A DNA stretch of 64,000 nt, from contig JALIGW010000032.1 in the NCBI GenBank assembly GCA_023053685.1, positions 1,626,291 through 1,690,290 on the forward strand, written 5' to 3'. Source of the DNA: Diadophis punctatus similis. Its lineage: Eukaryota > Chordata > Lepidosauria > Squamata > Dipsadidae. Shown here piece after piece: positions 50,572-61,368 of this stretch. The notes below the pieces were generated by a model. The model saw only the letters and a list, made by a program, of their open reading frames with translations, did no database searches and was not told where the DNA came from. A program made the position numbers and the translations under genes. Every line of letters starts with the position of its first letter. The stretch's first letter is position 1.

Positions 50572-51165
50572 ATTTTGCCACTAACTTTGTATTTGTATTT
50601 GTTTTATTTGTCAAGCATATATGATTATAAGCAAAGTTTAAACAGTAAAACATGATTGAATATATATGTAATAGTACAAGCATGAATAAAAGAGGTATGA
50701 ATATATGTGAACATTAGGACAGGAACGGTAGGCACGATTGTGTGCTTATGGATGCCCCTTACTGACCTCTTAGGAATGGGGTGAGGTCGATGGTAGATAA
50801 TCTGAGGTTAAAGTTTTTGGGGTTTGGGGAAGAAACTACTGAGTCAGGTAAAGTGTTCCAGGCATTGACCAATCTGTTGTTGAAGTCAATTTTTTTGCAA
50901 TCAAGTTTGGAGCGGTTTACATTAAGTTTGTATCTATTGTGAGCTCGTGTATTATTGCGGTTGAAGTTGAAGTAGTCGTTAACAGGTAGGACATTGAGGC
51001 AGATAATTTTGTGAGCTATACTTAGGTCAGATCAAAGGTAGCGTAGTTCTAAATTTTCAAGTTCCAAAATTTCAAGTCTGGTTTCATAAGGAATTCTGTT
51101 GTGAACAGAGGAATGTAATACTCTTCTTGTGAAGTATCTCTGGACATTCTCAATTGTGTTAATGT
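50572..51165 (-). mobile_element. LINE-B copy
   Basis: Antisense LINE-B from tail side (TTTATTTGTCAAGC) through 3' UTR (GGAACGGTAGGCACGATTG) to coding sequence near 51130 (CTTCTTGTGAAGTATCTCTG, the VQRYFTRRV region). Confidence 0.85.
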
Positions 51166-51276
51166 TAACTTTCACTCATGCAATAATGGGAAGTTGTAAT
51201 GCACAAAATCCAAGCTGGTAGTTCACTGCTGATTTTGTAAATTGTAAATTGCCTTCCATAAATGAAAGTGGTTTCT

Positions 51277-51375
51277 CCTCCTCCTCCTCCTCCTCCTCCT
51301 CCTCCTCCTGCTCCTCCTCCTCCTCCTCCTCCTCCTCCTCCTCCTCCTCCTCCTCCTCCTCCTCCTCCTCCTCCT
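51277..51375. repeat. CTC trinucleotide array
   Basis: About 33 CTC units with one CTG interruption. Confidence 0.95.
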
Positions 51376-51869
51376 TTGTTTCATTTGTAAAACATGTGAG
51401 TAGGTTGGTGATGAGGTGCTTCATAACTAAATTTGATTTTGTTGTGTTCCAACTCCTTCCGGAAATGGAAGCAGGACTCAGAAATATTGTTTTTTACCCC
51501 AAAAGCAAGTGTATGCATTATTCTTTCTCTTCTGTGCTGAATCCATCTAAGACAAGAGGCTGCATTAATTGTTTATCCCGTGGGAGTAGAATTCCTTTGT
51601 TCTACTTTCTAAAACCAGCTCTACGTGTCACATTTGGAAGAACCTTGAAACTTTGCTGCACTAATACCATTGTATATTTTCTAAGGGTTTACTACAAGTT
51701 TTTGATTGCCTTCCAATGACCTACTAATAATAGAAAAGAAGAATGAACTGACTTATTGCACATAATGAAAGCAAGGTACAGAAAAGTTTTGAGCACTGTA
51801 TAAAAAAGTTTCTTCTAGTCAAGCTCAACTCTCTCGTTGCTTCTAGTCAAGCTCAAGTCCATCATGTCA
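51376..51869. other. No recognisable feature
   Basis: About 490 bp. An open frame (51249-51719) starts in the CTC array and continues without recognised domain. It is not called. Confidence 0.45.
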
Positions 51870-51990
51870 GCCATTCAGTTGTGTCCAACCCTTGGCCACT
51901 CCATGGAACATTGCTCTCCATGCCCCTCTGTCTCACACCACCTCCTTCAGATCTGCCATGGTCATCCTGGTGTCACCCTTTATAGTGTCC
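51870..51990 (-). mobile_element. BovB 3' fragment
   Basis: Antisense text with GTCAGCCATTCAGTTGTGTC, CACTCCATGGAACATTGC and CTGCCATGGTCATC, diverged from the BovB terminal sequence. Confidence 0.5.
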
Positions 51991-52320
51991 AGCCAATGGG
52001 TGCTAGGGTAACCCCTTCTCCTTTTTCCGCTAATCCCAACACGATTGAGTATTTGAGTGAGTCAACTTATGTAACATGGCCAAAGTTTGATAGCTGCCAT
52101 GCCCCCATCGGAGCCTGAATCTGCGGGGGAAGACGAGCTGGAACATGAGCCGACAGAGATTGAGGGGGTGGCTTCATTGTCTTTGGAGGACAATGGGGAA
52201 GGGAAGGGCCAGTCAGGCCAGGACCTTTCAGGATTAGGACAGCTTGTAGTCAGGGAGGAACAGTGGCAGGATGAACATGAGAGACAGAGCTCAGGCAAGG
52301 AGCAGGGACCATCCCCTCCT

Positions 52321-52677
52321 CAGGGGCAGGTTGCTCTCTTACCTTGCTACCGGTGCGCTGGGCGTGCATCACCACGTTTTGTGCGTGCACACGCTCGCTA
52401 TGCACGCATGCCCCCTCGTGCGATTTTGCTTCTGTGCATGCGCAGAAGCAAAATCACACCGAAATCTCACGAGGGGATGCACACGTGTGATTTCAGCAAT
52501 TTTTTGCTTCCGCGCATGCGCAGGAAGCAAAAAAAAAAGCTGAAAATTCGTGAAAAAAGATGGCGGCTCCTAGGGACCAGCAACTGACCGCACCAGGTCG
52601 GTAACCTCTTGCTGACATCACCAGCCCGCCGCTACCGGTGCGATAGAGTGGACCGCACCGGTAGGAACCCACCACTG
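52321..52677. mobile_element. hAT-2 element within LTR-F
   Basis: 357 bp from CAGGGGCAGGTTGC to GGAACCCACCACTG. CCCCTCCT flanks both sides with a one-base C offset on the right. It holds a perfect NRF1 12-mer (52511-52522) and a near match at 52434-52445. Confidence 0.8.
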
Positions 52678-52926
52678 CCCCCTCCTGATCCGAGAGCATG
52701 GAGAGTGGAGAGAAGGCGAGAACAGCGCAGTCTGAGCAGGCTACTCGGGAGGAGAGCACCCCGCCCTTCTTCACAAGGCACACCTGGGGAATGAGGCTTA
52801 AGGAGACACTGGACTAATTGCAGCCAGTGGCTGCTTGAGGTGTGTGTGGGAGGTTGTCATCACTTTGCTCTGGAACATGCCAGAAACATAGGAGCATTTG
52901 GGGAACTTTGGAGCAATAAAGGGGTA

Positions 52927-53578
52927 CCGTATTTTTCAGAGTATAAGACGCACTGGAGTATAAGACGCACCTAGATTTTAGAGTGGGAAAACAAGCGGCG
53001 GTGGCAGCTCGCTTCGGGTAGCAGCGGGGACGCTGGTTGGGACAGCGGTGGGGCCGGGGACAGCGGTGGCAGCTGGGACAGCAGCTGGGACAGTGATGGG
53101 GGCGGGGACAGCGGCGGGGGTGGGGGCTGCAAGGGGGCGGTGGTGGCGGCTGTGGCGGCAGCGTCCCTGCGCTCCGGCGGCGGCGGCGGCCCTGCGGTCC
53201 GGCGGCTGTGGCGGCAGCATTCCTGCTTGGCGGCGGCGGCGGCCATGCCCTCTGGTGGCGGCGGCGGCCATGCAGTCCAGCAGCTGTGGCGGCAGTGTCC
53301 CTGCCCGGCGGCGGCGGCCATGCACTCCGGCGGAGGCGGCATCCATGCGCTCCGGCGGCTGTGGCGGCAGCGGCCATGCACGGTGGCGGCCATGCGCTCC
53401 AGCGTCGTCGTTGGCTGTGGCAGCAGCATCCCTGCGGTCTGGCGGCAGCGGCAGCGACTAGGGCAGGGTCGCATCAACTCCCCCCCAAAAAATGCGCCAT
53501 TCGGTGTATAAGACGAACCCAGTTTTTGACCCTCTTTTGGGGGGTAAAAAGGTGCAACTTATACTCTGAAAAATACGG
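52927..53578. mobile_element. TA-flanked transposon with GGC-rich core
   Basis: 652 bp, with termini CCGTATTTTTCAGAGTATAA and TTATACTCTGAAAAATACGG as inverted repeats and TA on both sides. The TA duplication suggests a Tc1/mariner-type integration. The core (about 52990-53460) is dense in GGC/GCGGC triplets and CpG. The Pro/Ala/Arg-rich frames are artefacts of that composition. Confidence 0.8.
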
Positions 53579-53766
53579 TAGTTTGAACTGCCAGCTGTTT
53601 GTGTTATCTCTGTGCCCTGGGTCATCACAATAGTCTTTGTTTTTTGCTGATCTTTTCTTCAAGTTATATTTTGTTTAGTTACAGTCTAGTATGTCTGGTT
53701 ATTTTTGTCTGGTTATTTTTGCAGTCCGTGGGATGTGTAATAATCTCCAGTTCAAAGGTATCCACC

Positions 53767-54374
53767 TGTTGTGGTCTGCCAGCAGCCTGCGGAGCTGGCA
53801 CCAGGGTCGGACAGCAAGGAGGCTGGGGAGGAACATGGGGCCAGTCCTGGAGTCTGGAGAAGGCTCGGTGCCAGAGGCAGAGATCCAGCCTGGGCCATCT
53901 GGGAGTTCTGTGCTGACTCCGGAGCCTCCAGAGGCTGACATGAGCAAGGCAGAGGAACAGGGAGAGCCTGTTCCCAATGTGTGCATGCGCAAAGCTGCCA
54001 GAAGGCAAGAACAGTTACAGAGGAAAAGGGCTACTTGGGAGTAAGGCTTGGAGATGATTGGCCCCTCCAATATGATATAAAAGTGGAGCAAACGGATGTG
54101 CTCATTGCAGGAAGCAACTTGGTTCGATTCTGATCGGTATAACTGTGTTCTATTTGGCCTTGTAAAGCTCCTTGCAAATTAGGCCTTTGGCAGCATGTCA
54201 AGAGAGATAAAGGTTGGTGCTTATCAGCCTTCTTCCAAAGACTTCTGTCAGACTACTTAACATTGTTTGGGACTTATTACAGCTGGGAATGAACATAATT
54301 CACAACCATTAAAATAAAAAGAGGTTTTTGGGACTCTGTGCTTTATTATTGATCAGGAAGCCTAGGTCAGAACA
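53767..54374 (+). mobile_element. Solo LTR (family LTR-B) with perfect 5 bp TSD
   Basis: 608 bp from TGTTGTGGTC to GTCAGAACA, flanked by CCACC (53762-53766 and 54375-54379). A TATAAAA box is at 54076-54082 and a poly(A) signal AATAAA near 54311. It inserted close to the right end of LTR-F. Confidence 0.9.
54074..54084 (+). promoter_or_regulatory. Putative TATA box of LTR-B
   Basis: TATAAAA at 54076-54082 within the LTR, about 230 bp before the poly(A) signal, fits the usual U3/R layout. Activity is unknown. Confidence 0.5.
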
Positions 54375-55166
54375 CCACCCTTCTTCTATCTGCCTTTTTC
54401 AGAGTCCACATTTCACAACCATAAATAAATTATTTTTATAATTTTATAATAATAAAAAATTATTGCTCAACTCCAGATGACAATATGCCCATCTCCCTAT
54501 AGATTTCTCAATGACAACCTAGAGATGTTGCCTAGGAGTGTACATGGTCTTCCATCCAAGAACTAACCAGATCAGAGGTGTCCACAGATTGCACTCAAAG
54601 AAATCAAGATGGTGGCCACAACAGTTTGAAGCTCTGCCTGGTTTGTCTGTGCACTGTGTATGCTTGGCTTTCTGAACTCAACCAATGTCAGTTAAGTGCT
54701 GCCATCTAGCAGGGCACAGACAAAAATATGGCTTACGAAAGGTCAGAACAGTGAAAACCTGGGGAAGTGGAGAGACAAAAGCACAGTGTGTTCAGATTAA
54801 TGGACCAAGTACACAGATCAAGGTCTACAGCTGATGGTGCCATCTAGTCAACCATCAGAAGTTCTTCTCAGCCCTTCTAGCCACCTCTTACTATAAAGTA
54901 TATTAAAACTGTTGCTGCAATGCTCCTGTTTATGTCCACTTTTGCATTTCCCAAGAAAACAAAGTAGGAATTATCCCACAACTCAGTGCTTCAATGCCTT
55001 ATTAGCGAAGTTGTTAGGAAGACGAGACTTCCTTTGATGTTGGTGGTTGGAATTCTCTTACAACATTGACAGCATGGGTGAGGTGGAGGGTGATTCTTGA
55101 TAAAATGGAAAATGTTTTCTAGCAAAGTCCAAAATCATTGTATTTGGTCAATGTGTTGGCGGATGG
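54375..55166. other. Mostly unrecognised, with a possible 5S-derived piece
   Basis: About 790 bp. On the minus strand near 54548-54586 the words CTGATCTGGTTAGTTCTTGG and ATGGAAGACCATG resemble the internal part of 5S rRNA. It could be a 5S-derived SINE remnant or chance. The rest is unassigned. Confidence 0.35.
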
Positions 55167-55174
55167 CAGAAGAG

Positions 55175-55513
55175 CAGTGGTGGGTTCCTCCCGGTTTGGA
55201 CCGGTTCACTCGAACCGGTAGCAAACCGCTGGTGACGTCACAGAGACGGTTTGGTCGGTGCCGGTCCGTGGACGCCGCCATCTTTTTTGAGGAAAAATTT
55301 TTGGGGGAATTTTTTCTCATTTTTTTCTATTGTGCATGCGCAGAAGCCGAGTTTCTGGCACTGCACATGTGCTGTCATCTTGTTTTTGGCTTTTTTGGGG
55401 GGATTGTTTTTGGAATTTTCAGCACTGCACATGCGTGCGCATGCCCACGAGGCACAGCCATGCGGCGCAGGAGGAAGCGAACCGGTGGAGAGGTAAGTTA
55501 GAACCCACCCCTG
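55175..55513. mobile_element. hAT-2 element with near-perfect TSD
   Basis: 339 bp from CAGTGGTGGGTTCCTCC to AGAACCCACCCCTG. Flanks CAGAAGAG (55167-55174) and TAGAAGAG (55514-55521) agree at seven of eight positions. It has GCATGCGCAGAAGCCGAG words like those in 6691-7213. Confidence 0.9.
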
Positions 55514-55521
55514 TAGAAGAG

Positions 55522-55848
55522 GTACATATATTATGCTTGGAGCCTTTGAGAACCATTATCTCAGAGATCTATTGACTATACTGTATGGTATGTATGACAC
55601 CTTTGAAATACAGCTCTATTTCTGATTACGGTAGCAACCCAGAATTGCCCAGAGTAACAAGAGAATGACAAAAAGTGTAGTTAATTTTGGCATGGCTGCA
55701 ACAAAATATGAATTTTTTCAGAAAACATAGATTGTAAAATATATTTGTATGTGAGGAGGGGAGGGGAGGACATAGTGGTAAAAGAGGAAGAAGGAAGAGA
55801 AAAAGGAGGAGGAGGAGGAGGAGGAGGTGATCAGATGTGAAAGATCAG
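55522..55848. other. No recognisable feature apart from a GGA run
   Basis: Contains a GGA run at 55807-55826. Nothing else recognised. Confidence 0.5.
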
Positions 55849-55853
55849 GTCCA

Positions 55854-56238
55854 TGTAAACCCTGAAGTGAACCTGGCTAAGGCCATCTTGGAGGCTTCCG
55901 GGTTGCCACACAGCAGTGGGAGGGGGGAAATAGTTAGATGACGTTTTGTATCCAAAACAATAAAGTTTTCCTGTGGGAACCAAGGACATTCTCACAGGTG
56001 GCTGGCCAGAGGAGGAGCCATTAACCCAGCAACTGGCCAGCACCTGGATTGGACAGTCTGACCAGTGACTTGCGGGAAAGGGAAAACTTTTACTTTTAAT
56101 TAGGTGAAAGCTGCGGGAAACCTCAGAGTTGGCTTCCCCCAGTTTGTGCCAATATGATGTATCCAATAAACTGTTCTTTGAGGAACTTCAGTGCCTCGGA
56201 GTTTGTTTTCTATGAGTGCATTACTTGGAATGCTGACA
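55854..56238 (+). mobile_element. Solo LTR (family LTR-E) with perfect 5 bp TSD
   Basis: 385 bp from TGTAAACCCTG to ATGCTGACA, flanked by GTCCA (55849-55853 and 56239-56243). The poly(A) signal CAATAAAC is followed by CTTTGAGGAACTTCAGTGCC. A partial antisense relative is at 30075-30366. Confidence 0.85.
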
Positions 56239-56243
56239 GTCCA

Positions 56244-56658
<415 letters not shown>

Positions 56659-56934
56659 ATTTTTCTATAACTTACATCTGCTTGTGATCTCACATCATGC
56701 TGTGTTAGCTTTGGGGCTTCCAATCTTTCAAAGAAGCTATGAAAGATTCTGTTTCTTGTTTTTTTTTTTTTTTTTTTCAATTTGGATCCTTTGGCTTCTC
56801 TGGACTATACATTGTGCTGTTGGAGATCGAGCTGTTAGCTGGAGGAATCTGTAGTTTTCTGAAAGAAAAGAAATTAGAACAGGGTGTAAATAAGAGGCAT
56901 CTTTGGACTCATCAATGTGCAATCTCTCCCCCCT

Positions 56935-56966
56935 TTCTTTCTTTCTCTCTCTCTCCCTCCCTCCCT

Positions 56967-57009
<43 letters not shown>
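56935..57009. repeat. Pyrimidine array (TTTC, CCCT, CT)
   Basis: Short CTTT, CCCT and CT blocks. A T-homopolymer also lies at 56760-56778. Confidence 0.9.
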
Positions 57010-57440
57010 ATGTATTTTGCAAATGCACACCTAGAAATCATTACACAAAATAGCCAGGGCAAAATCGAGAAAAATAATTATTGCAGTTGATGAAGCAGAA
57101 ACCCCATTACAGTTAAATTCTACTTGACAATAACACAGTCCTGCCAGTTCAAAAGTAAATGCATTTTTCAGCATCTGTAACACACTTTATTAAATTAAGT
57201 TTTAAAATCATTCAGCCCTCCTCCCTTTTCTATTTCTTCCTGATCTTTGTGCTTGTTATTTCCATTTGTTTCTTAATGCTTTCTCCTGACTTTGTGGTGC
57301 AATTAATTTTGAAATGGGGGGGGAAACCCCACAGCCAACTGTTTTCCCCATTCCTTAATCTTAAATTGTGTGGCACGCTAGTCTGGGTGGACTCCCTGTA
57401 ATGAAACTTCAATTTAAGGAATGTAATTATCCCATTCCTG
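57010..57440. other. No recognisable feature
   Basis: About 430 bp of AT-rich sequence. Nothing recognised. Confidence 0.5.
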
Positions 57441-57732
57441 TCTATGGAGATTCTCAGTCATCCAAGTCATCGTTGTTCCAAAGGTACATTTTCAAGAGGC
57501 AACTGGACTTTCTTTTTTCTTGAAGACGTTTTGCTTCTCGTCCAAGAAGCTTCTTCAGTTCTGACTGAATGGTGGAGGATGGAAAGATTTATATTCCTTG
57601 CAGTCTTCTGGTCATTAGCACTCTTACTGGGAATCACTGAGGCCACTTGAAAGTTTATCTGTGCCCCTCACTATTTGCACTATTCCGGTGACCCTGAGGG
57701 CACAGATAAACATCCAAGTTTACATGGATGTT
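57441..57732 (-). mobile_element. PLE-2 terminal fragment
   Basis: Antisense. The words CAAGAGGCAACTGGACTTTC and CGTCCAAGAAGCTTCTTCAG are present, with core CTGAAGA (57552-57558 in reverse) and a CAAA in place of GAAA (57530-57533). The flanking part includes GATGGAAAGATTTATATTCC and CCTGAGGGCACAGATAAAC. Confidence 0.6.
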
Positions 57733-57975
57733 AGCAATAGCAATAGCACTTTTCTTATATACCGCTTCATAGTGCTTTCCAGCCCTCTCTAAGCGGTTTA
57801 CAGAGTTCAGCATATTGCCCCCAACAATCTGGGTCCTCATTTTACCCACCTCGGAAGGATGGAAGGCTGAGTCAACCTTGAGCCTGGTGAGATTTGAACA
57901 GCTGAACTGCTGAACTAGCAGTCAGCTGAAGTAGCCTGCAGTCCTGCACTTTAACCACTGCGCCACCTCGGCTCT
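57733..57975 (-). mobile_element. Sauria-like tRNA SINE, full length
   Basis: Antisense copy from tail (AGCAATAGCAATAGCAC) through core to head (GCGCCACCTCGGCTC). Confidence 0.9.
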
Positions 57976-57997
57976 ACAGTTACACTGCAATTTGTGA

Positions 57998-58075
57998 TGA
58001 CCATCTGGTTGTCAGCACTATTTCTGAATGACTCTCAGAAAGAGTGCTGACAACTAGATGGTCACCACAAACTGT
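57998..58075. repeat. Short inverted repeat
   Basis: GACCATCTGGTTGTCAGCAC pairs with GTGCTGACAACTAGATGGTC across about 30 bp. It forms a strong hairpin just left of LTR-C. Confidence 0.8.
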
Positions 58076-58084
58076 GGAGCCAGG

Positions 58085-58500
58085 TGCCAGGCCGAAGCCA
58101 TTTTAGTTGGGGTCTTTGGCCTGCCACACTTTATGCTATTTTAAAATGTATTCTTAGCTGTGGGAATTTGGGAGGGGTAGTTGCATGAGGGATGCATGCC
58201 TATAGCCATAACAAATTCCTTCTAGATTGTCAAGGTGATCCTTTGTCTTTGCACTCCTGCACCTGCACGGAAGGAGATGGGAGTTGATGCCGAGTTGGCA
58301 GATGAAGATTGGCCAACGTGATGGACTTGGGGGTGTGGGGACAAGGGCTTGAACTTTCAACTGGGTGGAGAAACCCCTGGGACTTCAGATTCGGGTTTCT
58401 CCCAGATGTGCCAACATGGCTTTGCTAATAAATTGGAACTTTGAGGAATACTTTGCCTCGGACTCTGATTTAGTTTTGGATGCTATTTGGAACCCTGACA
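58085..58500 (+). mobile_element. Solo LTR (family LTR-C) with perfect 5 bp TSD
   Basis: 416 bp from TGCCAGGC to ACCCTGACA, flanked by CCAGG (58080-58084 and 58501-58505). Poly(A) signal AATAAA at about 58427. It is a close copy of the antisense LTR at 19271-19686. Confidence 0.9.
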
Positions 58501-58598
58501 CCAGGTTGATTTGGGGCCTTCTCCTACTATCGTCCTTAGGCTCCTTCAGACTGTTTTAATTTCCCAAACCAACACAAACCACCATTCCTCTCACTCCC

Positions 58599-58798
58599 TG
58601 TCACGTAGTGAATATTGTCAGTTGTATGTCTATGCAGGGTGATGCACCCCTATCTAATATTATGGTACATTCCAATATAAGCAGAACATGTGATATGAGT
58701 TGTACGCATGTGTGCATTCCTAAACCACCATTAATTCTCTTCTGCCTTAGCTGTCGACCCAAACAGTCGTGTTTTCTTAGCAAAGATGTAATTATTCA
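58599..58798 (+). mobile_element. Truncated LTR-D copy
   Basis: Starts TGTCACGTAGTGAATATTG and shares GTACGCATGTGTGCATTCC with the LTR-D at 39862-40185 (in reverse). The right part is lost. Confidence 0.6.
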
Positions 58799-58914
58799 GG
58801 GCCCCAGTAGCCAAATGCTGGCCATTTTGTGGGCGGTCTGTTTTCTCACAGCTTTTCATTGCATTATTTTTCATGGTAAATTCAGGTAAACAATCAAACA
58901 GTAAAGAGGAGTAT

Positions 58915-59158
58915 AATCAAGGGGCCAACACCAAGAACACTCCCACCATTACGGACAGGGCAAGCCATTTGTATATAAATAGAAACCCTGCTTCTTTCTA
59001 GCTCTGATGATGTTACCTAGTTGGGTAATGAAATATCTGCAAAAAGATAAGCAAGCTCAGAGAGCAGCAAAGACCACAGTAAACAACAGCCTAAACAAGG
59101 AACCCCACAGAACATTCCCACCAACACTGACAGGGGAACCACTAGTATATAAACAGAG
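58915..59158 (+). mobile_element. PLE-1 tandem units (second unit resumes at 59491)
   Basis: Unit 1 has CTGATGA (59004-59010), one extra T, stem GTTACC/GGTAAT around a six-base loop, then GAAA (59030-59033). Unit 2 starts near 59099 (CCCACAGAACATTCCCACC) and is interrupted by LTR-D. Confidence 0.6.
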
Positions 59159-59490
59159 TGTCACGATGTGAATTTTGATTGTCAGCTGTGCTCATATACT
59201 GTACTCTATGATAGTTAGAGCTTCCTAGCAAAGCAGTCAGGTGTTGAGTGATCTGCGCATGTGTGACATTCCATTCATTCTTTCTTTCTCTTCTGTTGCT
59301 GTCCTCTGAAGAGGGAGGATGTCTTAGATTGCAGAGATGTAGTTATTAAGATTTATTAAGATTTATATTCTTTTATACTGAAATAAATATTTTATTACTT
59401 AGACAATATTCTCGGGCTTTATTTTCGATAAGGATTGGTTTTCAAGGAAAAAGATCTCATCACCTCTAGCCGTAAATCCTCATCCTGACA
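59159..59490 (+). mobile_element. Solo LTR (family LTR-D) with perfect 5 bp TSD
   Basis: 332 bp from TGTCACGATGTGAA to ATCCTGACA, flanked by CAGAG (59154-59158 and 59491-59495). A poly(A) signal follows GAAATAAATATTTTATTAC. Confidence 0.9.
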
Positions 59491-59610
59491 CAGAGAGAAA
59501 GCCCTACTTCCTTCTAGCATTGATGATATTACCTAGCTGGGTCATGAAACGTCTGCAAGAAAACAACCAGAGAACACTAAAGACTACACAGTTCAACCCT
59601 GAGGTACAGG
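59491..59610 (+). mobile_element. PLE-1 unit 2 remainder
   Basis: Continues after LTR-D with a core in which the first base is changed (TTGATGA), a stem ATTACC/GGTCAT and GAAACGTC (59546-59553). Confidence 0.6.
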
Positions 59611-59867
59611 TGGTCTATGATTGCAAGCAACTAGATGATTCTTTGTAATATTGTAAACGAAATAAAAATGCCAGCACTTTTAAAAAAAAGGAAAAAAAAG
59701 AAAAGAAAATGGAATAGAAATCGAGGAAACCCAGATGACAGAATTAGATTTGAAGGAGGCAGCATTAGATTAAAACATGTACCGAAAATAAAGAGTTAAC
59801 AGTATAGATATGACATTAAAAAACAAGGAGTTTAAAAATGACGCCGATAATTTAAAGATAATAATAA

Positions 59868-60480
59868 CAACAGAGTTGGAAGGGACCTTGGAGGTCTTCT
59901 AGTCCAACCCCCTGCTTAGGAAGGAAACCCTCCACTACTTCAGACAAATGGTTATCCAACATCTTCTTAAAAACGTCCAGTGTTGGAGCATTCACAACTT
60001 CTGGAGGTAAGCTGTTCCACTGATTAATTGTTCTAACTGTCAGGAAATTTCTCCTTAGTTCTAAGTTGCTTCTCTCCTTGTTTAGTTTCCACCCATTACT
60101 TCTTGTTCTACCCTCAGGTGCTTTGAAGAATAGTTTGACTCCCTCTTCTTTGTGGCAACCCCTGAGATATTGGAACACTGCTATCATATCTCCCCTAGTC
60201 CTTCTTTTCATTAAACTAGACATACCCAGTTCCTGCAGCCGTTCTTCATATGTTTTAGCCTCCAGTCCCCTCATCATCTTTGTTGCTCTTCTCTGCACTC
60301 TTTCCAGAGTCTCAACATCCTTTCTACACCGTGGCGACCAAAACTGAATGCAGTATTCCAAGTGTGGCCTTACCAAGGCATTGTAAAGTGGTATTATTAC
60401 TTCACGTGACCTTGATTCTATCCCTCTGTTAATGCAGCCTAGAACTGTGTTGGCTTTTTTGGCAGATGCATGGGAATATG
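59868..60480 (-). mobile_element. CR1 ORF2 C-terminal region, best preserved copy
   Basis: A 223-codon minus-strand frame (59852-60523) stays open through the whole C-terminal region: [93 protein letters not shown] and LDVFKKMLDNHLSEVV. It has no stop in this part, so it is a young or lightly decayed insertion. 5'-truncated, with no RT core. Confidence 0.9.
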
Positions 60481-60689
60481 TTATCAGTCTGTTAAAGGTA
60501 ATATGTATTAGAATTAGAATCACTCAGGGAAGGGCTTAGAAGGAGAAGGAGGAAGTTAAAGAGGAAGAGGAGAAGGAAAGGAGGAGAGGGAAGTAGGAAG
60601 GGGGAGAGAAGGAGTAGAAGGTAGGTAGAGGAGAGAAAGAACAGAGAGGGGAGTGTGAAAAAAAGGGAAAAATAGACTGATTAATAATT

Positions 60690-60850
60690 TATTTATTTAT
60701 TTTATTTTATTTACCGGTATTTATTTTTGTCAAGTATGTGTTGGTAATATACATAGATATAACATTGTTTATATACATAAGATGAGTACTGATAAGAGGG
60801 AACATTAGGACAGGGACGGTAGGCACGCTGGTGCACTTATGCACGCCCCA
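60690..60850 (-). mobile_element. LINE-B tail and 3' UTR fragment
   Basis: Antisense with an ATTT-rich tail (60690-60727), then ATACATAGATATAACATTG and GACAGGGACGGTAGGCACG, as at 16384. Confidence 0.75.
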
Positions 60851-61013
60851 TAATAGTATATATTAAGCTATAATAATAGCAAGGTTGTAACAATAGGTTA
60901 TTGAATTTTGATTGATTGGGAAGTATGTATATTATTGATATATTCTTAAGGTATATGTATTGATGTATATATGGGAAATGTGGAGAAAAAATAAAAAAAA
61001 TCTATTAAAAAAT
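60851..61013 (+). mobile_element. Possible L1 3' end
   Basis: AT-rich text ending GGAAATGTGGAGAAAAAATA and an A-rich tail resembles squamate L1 3' ends. No coding part. Confidence 0.3.
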
Positions 61014-61368
61014 AGGAAAGGAAAAAGAATATAATATTTGGTATGCTGCATTAGGAAAGAAGGGATCCAGATTCAAACCCCATTCAGCTTTGAAGGCCAG
61101 GTATTATCTTCCAAATTTACCTCGCACTGAATGGTTGCTGAGACGTCTTCTCCTTCAGAGACCAAGCCAAGAAGGATGTGAGCCAGAGAAGTTACTAGTT
61201 TTGTTATTTCTCCAGAAGGTTGCATCATCCATTCTGCAACATTCTAATCCAAGGATATTCTTTTCAGCATGCAATGGGGTTGAGGGTTTATTTCTTCCCC
61301 CCACCCCCAAGCAGAATCAGGAAATTAAAAAGAAAGCCGAAATATTTGAAATTAAGCAGTGACAACCA
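61014..61368. other. No recognisable feature
   Basis: About 355 bp. A 90-codon frame has no recognised domain. Confidence 0.5.

Larger units (their letters stand above)
52095..53629 (+). mobile_element. Solo LTR (family LTR-F) carrying two transposons
   Basis: Starts TGCCATG and ends ATCACA, flanked by ATAGC (52090-52094) and ATAGT (53630-53634). The LTR itself is about 523 bp: 52095-52320, 52678-52926 and 53579-53629. A poly(A) signal CAATAAAG lies at about 52914, followed after the insertion by GTGCCCTGGGTCATCACA. The acidic open frame at 52087 onward is LTR sequence read as protein. Confidence 0.65.

Noticed and set aside
52087..52587. Acidic 166-codon frame that looks like a protein N-terminus
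   Set aside because: It lies within LTR-F and runs into a hAT-2 element at 52321. Similar acidic text appears in LTR-B. There is no intron, domain or conserved motif.
52814..53511. Pro/Ala/Arg-rich and Gly-rich frames on both strands
   Set aside because: They come from the GGC-rich core of a transposon, and open frames in all directions reflect base composition.
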